The position numbers were made by a program, and so were the translations under genes. 64,000 nucleotides of DNA, taken from positions 62,001-126,000 of the forward strand of contig WNNJ02000854.1 of assembly GCA_012934845.2 (NCBI GenBank). Reading direction: 5' to 3'. The DNA is from Pomphorhynchus laevis (lineage: Eukaryota > Acanthocephala > Palaeacanthocephala > Echinorhynchida > Pomphorhynchidae). The notes below the pieces were generated by a model. That model saw nothing but the letters and a program-made list of their open reading frames with translations, did no database searches and was not told where the DNA came from. Below, in pieces: positions 12,758 to 23,228 of the stretch. How positions within the stretch are numbered: position 1 is the stretch's first letter; each line of letters opens with the position of its first letter.

Positions 12758-13113
12758 CTAGAATGACTTAATATCACCAAAACGTAAACTAAACGTACGT
12801 TTTGTTTCTAATGATCTTTGCAGCAGCTAGTGGAATATAATTATAAATTAGTTTTTATTGATCTTGCTCAAAAATTAAAAATTAAAAATATATATCAACA
12901 TCAGTTATTTTAACGTAGGTTTCATAACGACAAGATAATCACATTTTTCGATTGTAGGTTCGTATTATTTAAGTTTAATAAAATTCACTTACCTTGTTTT
13001 CAGTAGAGAAATTGGAGAATTACCTTTAACATATTTCATTATAATTCCAAGCAGTGATTTTAAAGCTTTTCGATATAAAAATCGTTTTCTTTGATTTACC
13101 GTAGTTGCAAATA
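12758..13113 (-). CDS. Candidate 3' end of an unrecognised spliced gene (two exons)
   Basis: A minus-strand exon 12993-13113 is bounded by an acceptor (CTTTAG) and a consensus donor (ACAAG/GTAAGT). Read in frame it gives FATTVNQRKRFLYRKALKSL and, further on, KYVKGNSPISLLKTR. A second exon 12758-12815 follows an acceptor (CTGCAAAG), keeps phase and ends in a stop after RSLETKRTFSLRFGDIKSF. The intron is 177 bp. The FLYRKAL segment resembles the LYR tripeptide of mitochondrial LYR-motif proteins, but the rest was not matched to any member. No upstream exon was found; LINE B sequence begins at 13197. Could be chance. Confidence 0.3.
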
Positions 13114-13196
13114 CTAAAGATTTATTAATAATACAAACGATAAGGTACAAACAAATAAATAATATAGCGTTAAGTGCTCACAAATCAAAAATTTTT

Positions 13197-14470
13197 GCTG
13201 TCGACTTCAACTGTTTTCAACATCTCTCTCACAGCCTCAGGTTCAAATGAATCTAAGCCCCAGACTGCACCAGCGCACCGCCTTCCGACTGAACAACTAA
13301 GGGCCTCTCACCCCTTTAAGAGTCCAATCGAGGCAGACTATGGTCGGTAATCACGAGATAAGGTGATCTAGAAAATAAGACTAATCCCAAAATAGTTCAA
13401 GTATCTCAAAGGCGTACTTGAGTTTTCCCATTTAAATAACATATGCTGAGCCCGTTACAAAAACCACCCAGCTTTCTTCAGGATACGTTTAAGTCTATCT
13501 AGGTCAGCTTTCGCAGACCAGCTCACCGTAATAGTTAACCCCAGGAATTTTACTTGACTGATGAAGATAGGGAGTCGTTAAGGTTGCAAAATGGAGGTCT
13601 TGCTGTCGACTTCAACTGTTTTCAACATCTCTCTCACGGCCTCAGGTTCAAATGAATCTAAGCCCCCGACTGCACCAGCGCGCCGCCTTCCAACTGAACC
13701 ACTAAGGGCCTCTCATCCCTTTAAGAGTCCAATCGAGGCAGACTATGGTCGGTAATCACGAGATAAGGTGATCTAGAAAATAAGACTAATCCCAAGATAG
13801 TTAAAGTACCTCAAAGGCGTACTTGAGTTTTCCCATTCAATAACATATGCTGAGCCCGTTACAGAAACCACCTAGCTTTCTTCAGGATACGTTTGAGTCT
13901 ATCTAGGTCAGCTTTCGCTGACCAGCTCACCGTAATAGTTAACCCTAGGTATTTTACTCGACTGATGAAGATGGGGAGTGTTTGCGGCTGCAAAATGGAG
14001 GAGAGTGCACAGAGTGCTAATCTCTTAAGCTTATTTTTGGTGGCAGGGACGCCATGAAATACGATCACCTGCGATTTCTCGGAGTTTAAAATAAGATTGG
14101 ATATAAATAAGCAACTGATCTTTTAATCTTAAAAATAATCGGCTTATGTCGAGACTACATCCTTGCACATGCATTCAGCAAACAGGGATGTGGTATCATC
14201 AGCGTATACCACTAGGTGTTGATCGCGTATAAAAGGTCTGAAAATTAAAATAGAGGCAGCAAGGTACAATATAGGATAATGTGTGGAGCCTTGATGCACA
14301 CCCGTAATAGGGTAGAACTGACGCGCAACAGGGTCATATTCATAGTAGAACCGCTTGGTGTACAGCAATATCTCCACCGTGTGAACAATTCTCGCAGCCA
14401 GCCAAGAGACCTAAGAGAAGAGATAACGAAGAGAATTATAAATACTGAACTCTCGACAATGTAAGTTGCT
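13197..14470 (-). mobile_element. LINE family B, 5'-truncated copy with 405-bp tandem duplication
   Basis: The minus strand carries the 3' half of family B ORF2: the RT thumb and catalytic region (LVVYADDTTSLFAECMCKDV, 14144-14377) and the downstream KYLGLTITVSWSAKADLDRL segment (13859-14068). The end of the RT and the 3' untranslated region are present twice in tandem, 13197-13601 and 13602-about 14005, at roughly 95% identity by eye. Each copy starts GCTGTCGACTTCAACTGTTT. ORF2 upstream of about 14470 is missing, the usual 5' truncation. Stops and frameshifts make it non-functional. Confidence 0.75.
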
Positions 14471-15127
14471 AAACATGGATTTCATATATTATAATTGTTT
14501 ATTATTTTATACAAACTAAAAACAAATTGGGTGCAACTAATTTCTACTTTACTAAAAATGTTAAAAGATTTTTTAAAAATAAAACTATATTTTAAAATAT
14601 AATTTAAATTTGATTTAATTTTTACATTATATAATTGTGGCAGCCGAAATTACACTATAGTATCTCTATTATATAGAATCAGCAAAATTGAATGGTGGTA
14701 ATTAATTTATAATTTATAAGAACAGAGGTGAAACCATTACATTACCAAACATTATATTATATAATTTGATGAATTTTCTTGTTGTATCAGATATTGGTGA
14801 ATCATCCACTTGTTAGAAACGAAGCAAAATTTGAAAATGCATTCTGAACTTACCAAAATATTATTTATAGACTTCACTCTATTTGGACTAAAATTAAATT
14901 TAATAAATAATCTTCTAATTACCATAATATTAAATAAATATCAAAACGTAAATACAAATACGGAATTAGAAATGCAAGAATAGTTTTGAATTAATCATAA
15001 TTAAGAATTATATTTAGTAATAAAAATTGGAATAATTTAAAAAATGATAGCAGCTGTAAGAATTACCATTAAAATACAAGCATAAACAGGTAAGTATAAT
15101 TGATATTTACAAAATAGATGTAATTTT
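14471..15127. other. AT-rich spacer downstream of MRPL21
   Basis: No coding sequence or repeat recognised. It should include the 3' untranslated region of the minus-strand MRPL21 gene near 15050-15127. Confidence 0.45.
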
Positions 15128-15676
15128 TCATTCATCACTAAAAGCGTGCTTCTGTGGCTTAACCGTAATATCTTTAATTTTCAAAACTGTGTGTTCGATT
15201 TGATCTAAATTCATTTGTTCATAGTGACTTCTTTGTTTGTACCAATACGCTATATTGACATTACTTAACGTTTTCTCAATAACAAGAGCCCGAACAGACA
15301 CAATATTCGCAGATACAAGCGGTCGACCAACAATAGTGAATCGTGGACCAGCAACTAGAAGCACTTTTTTAATTGCAATTTCTTGACCGGCAGTTGGTGC
15401 GAACGTGTGTCGAATATTAACTAAATCTCCAGATGTGACTTTAAATTGATGGCCACCTATTGCGATTACAGCGAAAAGTCTACTTTTTATCGGTAAATTA
15501 ACATGATCTGTTTGAATGATTTGATTTGCCTCGTCGTAAAAATCCCTGGCTCGTATGAATTGAGAATCAGTATCCATGTTTATGCTACTGCCAACAAGTA
15601 GTTTACTATCAGATTCGATTTTCTGAGAAAATATCCGACTAAAAGTACTTATTATTTTAAACTTATTTTGCAGCAT
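15128..15676 (-). CDS. MRPL21: Mitochondrial large ribosomal subunit protein bL21m
   Basis: Single-exon 182-codon gene. The bL21 core is clear: LFAVIAIGGHQFKVTSGDLV matches the bacterial L21 opening (YAVIxxGGKQYKVxxGD). It is followed by the beta-barrel segments GQEIAIKKVLLVAGPRFTIV and GRPLVSANIVSVRALVIEKT. The C-terminal YWYKQRSHYEQ resembles the animal mitochondrial KRRKNYRR-type tail region. The first 60 residues are basic and lack acidic clusters at the very N-terminus (MLQNKFKIISTFSRIFSQK), as expected for a mitochondrial presequence. The product binds 23S-type rRNA in the mitoribosome. Length is close to the roughly 205 residues of the human protein. The start chosen is the only ATG upstream of the conserved core giving a presequence. 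Confidence 0.93.
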   Translation of the reverse strand: MLQNKFKIISTFSRIFSQKIESDSKLLVGSSINMDTDSQFIRARDFYDEANQIIQTDHVNLPIKSRLFAVIAIGGHQFKVTSGDLVNIRHTFAPTAGQEIAIKKVLLVAGPRFTIVGRPLVSANIVSVRALVIEKTLSNVNIAYWYKQRSHYEQMNLDQIEHTVLKIKDITVKPQKHAFSDE

Positions 15677-16706
15677 AATATAAGCTTATAACTGATTGTT
15701 TATCATGGCAGCAAAGATCTAAAAATAGTTATCAATAAATTATTAATAATAGAGTTTGACACATGAAATTTGCAATAATATAACTATTACAATATGACAT
15801 TGGCCTTGCTCGGAAAATTATAAAACTTTTAACTTAGTCATCTCCCTATACATATATATATGACTGAAAAATATTATAAATTATAAAATATTATAAATAT
15901 ATATATTACTGAAAAATATCTACTTTGTAAGTTATTGAATTTAAATGTATAGATTAATATAATGCGTTGTCATTCAAATAGTTGCCTTCAAATAAGAAAA
16001 TAATTTATTTCTTAAATTTAAAGTCACTTATTTTTTACTTCCTACTGATGTATAGCAGACACATGCAAATAAACTATTTTTTACTTTTGAGTCATCAATA
16101 TTTATTGGTAGTTTTTTTATATTTTATTAAATAAAATATTTTATTTTATTTCATATGTAGTGCGTTTGAATGTACATTAAAACCACATAATTTTGGATTC
16201 CAATATAATAAAGGTATAGTTTTATAATATAATTCAATTTTTATACCCTTTAAGTATTTTATTCATATAAAATAAATGTTTTATTTGAAGACTTTTTTGT
16301 TATATATACATATATCCATTGTGCAGGATATATACTATATCCTGTACAATGAAGTATCGATAATGTTTATAAGAAACAAAAGTTTAATTACCATCGTTGA
16401 AATCAGGTTTGTAGAGAAGACCTTATAATCATTGTAATATAGTATGATAATAAATATTATATATCATAATATATGTTATTATCATAGACTGATAACAACA
16501 TATACTGATACAAGACTGATACTTTCAAATCAGTGAAAGTATAAATCAGACTTAATCAGACTTTCAAATAAGACTTATACTTTCAAATCAATATTTTTAA
16601 ATCAGGTGTAAGCATAACATATTTTATGTACAATAAAAAATTTGTAAAGTACACGATTTGAATACGCATAATTTCAACAATTGAATTCACTTCAAACTAA
16701 AAGTAT
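15677..16706. other. AT-rich intergenic region with palindromes
   Basis: Lies between MRPL21 and the GLD-2-like gene, both on the minus strand. It contains an imperfect 35-bp palindrome at 16317-16351 (arms CATTGTGCAGGATATA and TATATCCTGTACAATG) and short repeats of ACTTTCAAATCA between 16520 and 16600. It must hold the MRPL21 promoter, but no core element is distinctive. Confidence 0.45.
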
Positions 16707-17774
16707 TTAGGTTTTCAACGGCATTACGCAAGACAATATACGATCTCGTAAAATCATTTTTAGGCTGCGCTGAAAAACCACTTTAATCTCTTTGAACTTG
16801 TCCACATTATATACACAGCGAGCAACATTTGTTAGTTCAAAAGGTTCTTCGATACAAAAAAGATTACCTTGGCTCCTGGGATACTTATTCGGAACACGAT
16901 CTATCACTTTACCAAGCCTTACACTTATCACAGATCTGTCATAGTTAAATGTCTCGCTGTAATAGCGTAGAAATTTAACAAACAAGACACCTAAATTTTC
17001 CTGATTAGATGACTCCCAATCATTCGACCATGTTGTATCGTCATCAACGTCTAAGACGGGAATCACCGGAGGATTACATGCATATTGCAAAAAATGTAGA
17101 GTCATCATGATAAGCGAGTAGCTAGAAAGTGTCTGCTGACTGGCATCATTAATTTTATTTGATTTTGCCCATAATTTGATAACGATTCCTAATGGTTGAA
17201 CCCGAATGTCTTTGGTAGAGAAAGCCTTTATTAACCTAGTGTTCTGTATACCGGCTGAGTTATTTAAGTTTAAGTCAACAGATACACCGGATATTCTATC
17301 TGTAAATCGTAGTATCGGAACCTTTGCTCGGATAACGAAAGGGAAGTAAATGAAGCTTAGCTTTCTCATGGCACGCTGGATTAAACGCAATAAGTAGATA
17401 GATTCTGTGCGTTGGCAAATTTTATCGTCTGTCAGCATTAAACACATATCGGCGTCTGCTGTGGAACTACCAAATCCGTTGCTACTTGATCCAACTAAGT
17501 GCAAAGAACATTTAGGAAAGACCTGGATAAATATGGATTGTAGACTGGACCTGAGGTTTTGCCGTAATTGACATTGACTATCTGTTTGCTTTTGTTGTTG
17601 AAAAATATTCATTATTTCGACAGACAGCGACTCTTGCTTATTTCGAATTCGTTTTAATGTTGTCACATGTTCCTGCTCTGGTATTTTGTTAGGAATGGGA
17701 AGATAATGGATATCATTATCTTCGCTAAAATCGGGTATAAACTGCCGCTTGCTACCTTTTTGTCTAGATGACAT
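16707..17774 (-). CDS. GLD2: GLD-2-type cytoplasmic poly(A) RNA polymerase
   Basis: Intronless 355-codon gene of the non-canonical poly(A) polymerase (TENT2/GLD-2) family, which lengthens mRNA tails in the cytoplasm with partner RNA-binding proteins. The nucleotidyltransferase signature LVGSSSNGFGSSTADADMCL lies at about 93-112, with catalytic Asp107 and Asp109. The third carboxylate is Asp167 in GVSVDLNLNN, followed by GIQNTRLIKAF. The central domain has PLGIVIKLWAK and INDASQQTLSSYSLIMMTLH (about 194-227). The PAP-associated region includes ENLGVLFVKFLRYY and LFCIEEPFELTNVARCVYN. All three catalytic aspartates are kept and the frame is uninterrupted, so it looks functional. Most animal GLD-2 genes have introns, so this could be a retrocopy or an intron-poor locus. 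The basic N-terminus is short. Confidence 0.9.
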   Translation of the reverse strand: MSSRQKGSKRQFIPDFSEDNDIHYLPIPNKIPEQEHVTTLKRIRNKQESLSVEIMNIFQQQKQTDSQCQLRQNLRSSLQSIFIQVFPKCSLHLVGSSSNGFGSSTADADMCLMLTDDKICQRTESIYLLRLIQRAMRKLSFIYFPFVIRAKVPILRFTDRISGVSVDLNLNNSAGIQNTRLIKAFSTKDIRVQPLGIVIKLWAKSNKINDASQQTLSSYSLIMMTLHFLQYACNPPVIPVLDVDDDTTWSNDWESSNQENLGVLFVKFLRYYSETFNYDRSVISVRLGKVIDRVPNKYPRSQGNLFCIEEPFELTNVARCVYNVDKFKEIKVVFQRSLKMILRDRILSCVMPLKT

Positions 17775-18459
17775 TAATAATTTTTCAACATTTTACACAA
17801 TCTAAAGTTAGTAACGTAGACAAATATTTAATCTACTATTTAAAGGTAGCGAGTAAACATTTTAAAATTGAAAAATAGGCTATGATGTATGCAAACGTTA
17901 TAAGAACAATTTTTTCAATTAATAATAACTAAAGTGATTTTCAAGTATAGTCAGTAAATTAATGTCACGATCAAGCGTTATTGCTGGTTAAGGAAACAAG
18001 GATAACATATTTTGATGATATAAAGAGGTGCAGATTTGCTAAATCTTAACAAATCTAAATCTAAACGACATTAGGACCTTATAATTTACATCCATAATGA
18101 ACCTCTATAATACGACCTATATTATGAACTTATAAGTAATTCAACTCAAATATCCAAAATGAGGCATATTCAAAAAATGGCCATATATAATTCAAATATC
18201 AAAATTGTCTGAATTAGATAGACTTTGATTTTATGTGAGACACGATAGTTGTATAACTTTGGTCAAATAATTATCACACCAGCAAAGAAGACCAGTTGTT
18301 TTAGTAAACAACTAGAACAGGGCAGACTAGTTCGGCTTGCTCTCTTCACTTCAGAATGATTTTTGTAGTTTTCACTCAACAATTAACGATCTAGTTCGTG
18401 AAGCGTGGTCTTTTTGTAGATGTGATTTTTTGACATCATTAAAGCATTTAATCGTGTTG
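17775..18459. other. Spacer between GLD-2-like gene and hAT element
   Basis: Upstream region of the minus-strand GLD-2-like gene. No coding or repeat feature recognised. Confidence 0.45.
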
Positions 18460-18467
18460 ATCATAAC
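18460..18467. repeat. hAT target-site duplication, left (ATCATAAC)
   Basis: Eight bases directly left of the element end TAGGGC; identical to 20389-20396. Eight-bp duplications are the hallmark of hAT transposition. Confidence 0.9.
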
Positions 18468-20388
18468 TAGGGCTACTAAAAGTCAATAAAGTCCATTTTT
18501 TTCATTAATCAGGATTACTGTGATCCGCACAAATGTCACATATCAAATTAATTATTATAGTTAAGAAGTTATTACGTCAATTTTTTGTCAATTTTTTGAT
18601 ATTAGGTCAATTTTTCTTGTTAGGTCAATTTTTTATTATTTGTACTGTATAATCATTTGACCTAATTAATTAAGTTGACTCGTGATCCAATTTCATTATT
18701 TGACCTTATTATTAATTACTAATTATGCCGGCAACTTTGACGAATCATATTACAGAGATAATCTATAAATAGGGATACAAATCAAACGGTGATATCAACT
18801 GTGGTAATCAAAAATAATATAAAAAGATAAACAGGCCAAGAAATCCTCAATCGAATATTCAAAAAATTAATCGAATAGTACAGGAATTCCCATCAGAATT
18901 CATATGTACACCGGATAACGACCTTTATTGTCAATTGTGCTGCACCAGTGTTCGCTTCGACAAGAGATATTTTGTCGATAGTCTCAGAAACACCCTGAAG
19001 CACCAACATAATTTGACGACGGCTATCTCTGGATCAAAACAAACGTTTATAAAACTGGAGCGAACGGATTTGGCAAAGAAAATTGTACACAACTTTCTGT
19101 CTGCCAATATACCGTTACACAAATTAAGAAATCCACACTTGCGATTACTTTTTCAAGATTTAAGAGTTCAGCTACCATGCGAGGATATCTGCCGAAATTT
19201 AGCCGCTCTCGAAGCTGAAGAAAATTTTAATTTTATAAAGAGCTTGTTGCAGCAGAAGCAAGTTTTTATGATTGTGGATGAAACTACAATCCGTATGAAA
19301 CATTTTGTAAATATTATGATGGGCAGCATAGAATCTCCGACTAAATCTTATCTAGTAAGATGTGAGGTTATAAGGCCATGCAAACTCACAGGCATTTGTT
19401 CAAACGATCGACGACCTGATTAGAAAGATGGATATGAGAAGAGATCAATTCAATCTTTTTCTTTCGGACGCAGCTAGTTACATGGTATGTGCCGGAAGGA
19501 CTTTGAAAGATCTCTATCCACAGCTTTTTCACATTACTTGCTTTTGTCACATGCTACACAATTGTGCTCTGCGTATTAGGGCACATTTCCAAAATGTAGA
19601 TAACTTGATTGGATGCGTAAAAAATGTAACGGTCAAATCGATGGAACGCCGTTCACTGTTTGCGGACATAGGATCTCCACCGGATACAGTAGTTACTCGA
19701 TGGGGGAGTTGACTTAATTCTGCTTTCTATTATGCCAAAAATCTACCAGAAATAAAAACCATTGTAAATGACTTAAAAGATGGCGGGATAATTGTGAAAA
19801 GGGCAAAGGAATCTGTACAAGCAAACAGTTTGATAGCAGATCTGATGAATATATACTCGAGTTACCATGAATTACCAATTGTGATAACAGAATTCGAAAG
19901 TCCTGCGCTTACACTAGTCGATGCACACAACCGCATTAAAGGTTTTCAATTAGGAGATGATCCTTGTAACATAAAACAATATCTACATGATCGCTTATCA
20001 AGACATGAGGTCGGAGATATTTTAAACTTCAAGAATTCCCAAGTATCGCCGGCCACGTACGCCATGCTTTGTCAAACCTCGCCAATAACGGTACCAGTCG
20101 AACGATCATTTTCAATGTTAAAAACGATATTGGAGAAAGATCGCAACTTTCTACCTGAAAAGGTACATAACTACATGATTGTGTATTATAATAACTCTAA
20201 CTAAAAAGTATCTCTTGTTTTACCTATCTTATTTAGTGTTGTAATCACTATTTTAAACAATATTTTATATCAAATAATTGTAATATATGATTTTTTCAGA
20301 ATATTTTATTAGGTCAATATTTTAGATCAATTATTTGACTTTGATAGGTCAATTTTTAAGTTTTAAAGTCAATTTTTTGGTTGCCCTA
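18468..20388 (+). mobile_element. hAT-superfamily DNA transposon, bounded copy with broken transposase
   Basis: A 1921-bp element flanked by an 8-bp target duplication. Ends are imperfect inverted repeats: left TAGGGCTACTAAAAGTC, right (inverted) TAGGGCAACCAAAAAATTG. Subterminal regions carry repeated TAGGTCAATTTTT motifs at 18585-18640 and again at 20310-20380, plausible transposase-binding repeats. The interior has one transposase gene in plus orientation. The sharp ends and duplication suggest a moderately recent insertion, although the transposase is no longer open. It sits upstream of the GLD-2-like gene. Confidence 0.92.
18905..20204 (+). pseudogene. hAT transposase, CGGBP1-like, broken
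   Basis: Reading frames at 18905-19423, 19428-19712 and 19794-20204 together cover a short hAT transposase. The start has a CGGBP1/BED-like zinc finger (DLYCQLCCTSVRF, then a histidine in LKHQH). The middle has QVFMIVDETTIR and a segment with FNLFLSDAASYM and FCHMLHNCALRI, typical of the RNase H-like fold of this group. The end has TSPITVPVERSFSMLKTIL, the hAT dimerisation motif, before KVHNYMIVYYNN. A frameshift lies between 19390 and 19425 and a stop codon interrupts at 19710-19712. About 420 codons remain, near the usual size for CGGBP1-like elements. Non-functional as it stands. Confidence 0.85.
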
Positions 20389-20396
20389 ATCATAAC
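20389..20396. repeat. hAT target-site duplication, right (ATCATAAC)
   Basis: Identical to 18460-18467 and directly right of the element end GCCCTA. Confidence 0.9.
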
Positions 20397-20439
20397 ATTC
20401 TGATTTTCAAACGTGATAGATACGGTATATTATCTTACA

Positions 20440-21380
20440 TTCAGTCTTAGATCAGAAACTTTATCTTTGTTCAAGAATTTAAAGTGTAAGCTATATGAAC
20501 ATTATTAGAATCGTTCAAAATTACTGCACGAGTCCCTTAGTGATCTGTGCTAGACCCTTGATATTTAATATATGTCGATGACTTTACTAGTGTCGTAGTG
20601 GTTCAGTCATCATCAATGCTTTTCAAGTTGACATCGATTTCATACTAAAATAATGCCAATATCACGGTTTGTCAGTAAGTAAACCCAAATGCCGCCACAT
20701 GCATATTGTTTATTTTGGTTGTGCAGGTATTTTATAAATGCAAAAATAATTAAAAGGGGGATCAATATCGTGACATAAACGTGACATTAAGTAAAAGATT
20801 GTTGTCGCGAGGAAATGTAAGTACATGAATGAATTGTCAAACATTTAATAGGATACATAAATGAAGGTGAATTTCACATGTTGTTTGACAGAGTACTCCT
20901 TCCTATCTGATGTACCCATGGCCAATAACGTTGTATCACCTTCAACATGAAATAATTATATATGAATCTATACAATGAAGTGGGTCGGGTTTTGTTAGAT
21001 CCATTAAGAACTTTCCATGCAATGTCCGTATTTCCCGGTAAAAAATGCTTGCAAGCGAAAAGTATCTTATAAAGACTTATTTGTCTTATTCAAGCAGCGT
21101 TAATTGTACTATGTCATCCTCTATGTCATATATTACCGCTTTGTGAAATTGAACTTCTGCTTGGTCGTTCGTATGTTTTCAAAACGTGGACTGAGATCAA
21201 GTCACGTAAAACCAAGACACGTATAATCGATTGTAATTGACAGAATTGCACATTATTGGAATAACCTGTCAATCCAATTAATAAAATAGTCAGGAAATCG
21301 ATTTAAGAAGAATGCTAATCTGTACTTGTGATATTTTACAGTGAAACGCTATGTAAAAGTTAAATTTTATTGACTAAAAC
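20440..21380 (+). mobile_element. Decayed LINE RT C-terminal relic
   Basis: Across broken plus-strand frames, ICARPLIFNI (about 20546) recalls GPLLFNIYxDD, and LSVSKPKCRHMH (20670) matches the post-catalytic 'N..KC' motif of CR1/Jockey-type RTs. A later stretch, FSKRGLRSSHVKP followed by AHYWNNLSI (21177-21270), matches the 'R...R...WNSLP' tail of those proteins. Many stops. Clade unresolved; it resembles the relics at 27.9 and 49.6 kb more than families A or B. Confidence 0.45.
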
Positions 21381-21704
21381 TTTATCCTGAGAATCTATAT
21401 ATGATCCTAATTTGTCTAAAATGAATATATAATGTGATTGTGGTCTATAATCGTTATTGGAATGAATTAATTTATTTTAATTCATTTTATAATAAATAAT
21501 AACTCCTTCTTAAGTCCTTAATATATTTACTCTTCTTAGCACATAAAGAAACATTAGAGGTCATTGTACTTATTAATTACATTTCATCAATAACATTCAT
21601 GAGAAATTGTATTAAGTTATACATATTTATATCTTATTTAATTGCCGAACAATTTGAAACGAATTTATTAGTATGAAAATGTTAACAGAGTTATCTTTAA
21701 GGTT

Positions 21705-21995
21705 TTAAACATTAGGTGGCAGTCCACTCATTTTTGGTAACATGTTTCCTTCTCTACCAAAGATGGTATGCTTGTGGCACATTTCATGGTCTAGATTGCT
21801 GCTACATTTGATATGCAGTCGTCCGTCAATCCATCGAGTATAGCAGTTTCTGCATTTTTTACTTAACCAAATTGCGGTAGTTTTCTTCTTTTGAGCTTTA
21901 TACTCAAGAAGTTCGGTGTCAGTAAATATCGTTCGTCGTTTGGCAAAGTATCTCCGAATAACTATCATCGGTAATTTAGAGTAAGCGAAAAACAT
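21705..21995 (-). CDS. FLYWCH-like zinc finger ORF (96 aa)
   Basis: A 96-codon minus-strand frame contains AKRRTIFTDTELLEYKAQ followed by IWLSKKCRNCYTRWIDGRLH and LDHEMCHKH. The spacing (basic strand, aromatic-W, C-x2-C, R, DG, then H-x-x-C/H) resembles the FLYWCH zinc finger seen in DNA-binding host proteins and in some transposon-encoded proteins. No other domain is present. It may be a terminal exon, since the upstream sequence has pyrimidine-AG sites near 22000, or a transposon remnant. Not assigned a role. Confidence 0.4.
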   Translation of the reverse strand: MFFAYSKLPMIVIRRYFAKRRTIFTDTELLEYKAQKKKTTAIWLSKKCRNCYTRWIDGRLHIKCSSNLDHEMCHKHTIFGREGNMLPKMSGLPPNV

Positions 21996-22437
21996 TAGAA
22001 GGATAGTGGTCTAAATGTAAATCGTCTCTAAGTAACAATTTAAAGATTAAACTAATAAATTTATTCTTAGTTTCATAAAAAATTCGAATAGTTCAAGATC
22101 CATTATCATAACATTATTCTAATGTTTTGACCATTTAAGGATGCTTTTAAATTACTTGCCGGCAACCTAATTGTGGCCTATTGTACTCGACAAGATAACT
22201 CCCAATTAAACACAATAACCATTCGTTAGATGGTATCGTAAGTTATCTTCGTGTAATCATTTAAATTCTTAAAGAAACCTACATTTTGTGTTTCAGTCAT
22301 CATTTATATTTCCGCTACGTCGTTTTCTGATATTTTTCACTTACATCAATCATAAGCAAATTCGTAATTCAGAACTATCGTTGACCGCAAATACTTTACT
22401 TAGGTAAAATCCATCAAAAGGTTAAAATCCATAAAAA

Positions 22438-22804
22438 GGGATAAGAGGGAGTTGAAGTGGGTAAATTAGGTAAGTGTAACGCGGAATAAAAGAGAGATTA
22501 AAAGTAGATAAAGAGGGATATGCTTGAAATAAAATGGTTGCTAACTTTAAATGACCTCATGACTTTTGTTATTTTTATAAAAATTTGCTTTTAATCAAAT
22601 TCTTCCGGATCTGAAAATTGAGTTTTCTCAATTTATTAAATTTGATTAAAAGCTAATTTTTATAAAAATAACAAATATCATGAGGTCATTTAAAGTTAGC
22701 AACAATTTTATTTCAAGCATATCCCCCCTTTATATACATTTAATCTCACTTTTATTCCTATTTACAATTATCTAATTTACCCACTTTAACTCACTCTTAC
22801 CCCC
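22438..22804. repeat. Long foldback repeat (hairpin of about 365 bp)
   Basis: The left arm 22438-22610 and right arm 22632-22804 are reverse complements at roughly 85-90% by eye, centred near 22620. For example GATATGCTTGAAATAAAAT on the left is matched by ATTTTATTTCAAGCATATC on the right, and GCTTTTAATCAAATT by AATTTGATTAAAAGC. The centre is TCTTCCGGATCTGAAAATTG. There is no ORF. A half copy follows at 22957-23228. Typical of a non-autonomous foldback or MITE family. Confidence 0.7.
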
Positions 22805-22956
22805 TTGCTTCCTGAAATTAAATTTATTATCTTTAACCCCGTTAACCTCATTTTTTAAATTTTACACTTTTTTACACATTATATCCAGAAACTCGTTGTT
22901 ATTAAAAATATATTGTATAATTTTTATATTGAACATTAAGGAGGTAATGTTGATTA

Positions 22957-23228
22957 AAAGGTGTAAATGAGGTAAAAGGGAGTATAAGTAGATAGATAAG
23001 GTATATGGGTAACGAGCATTAGCAAATGCAATTAAGGTGAAAGAGCTTTTAAAGGGGAGTGAAAGTGTTAAAGGTGATATAAAGATAGTAAATATGGTGA
23101 TATGCTTGAAAATATTATGAAAATCGTTGCTGACTTTAAATGAACTTATAATTTTTGATTTTTATATTAAAAATTCTTTTTTAAATCAAATTCTTCCGGA
23201 TCTAAAAATTGAGTTTTCTCATTTTATT
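22957..23228 (+). repeat. Half copy of the foldback repeat
   Basis: Matches the left arm and centre of the 22438-22804 hairpin: GATATGCTTGAAAATATTAT, TTGCTGACTTTAAATGAACT, then ATCAAATTCTTCCGGATCT and GAGTTTTCTCATTTTATT. The right arm is absent, so this copy does not fold. Its presence shows the unit is a repeat family rather than a single local inversion. Confidence 0.6.
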
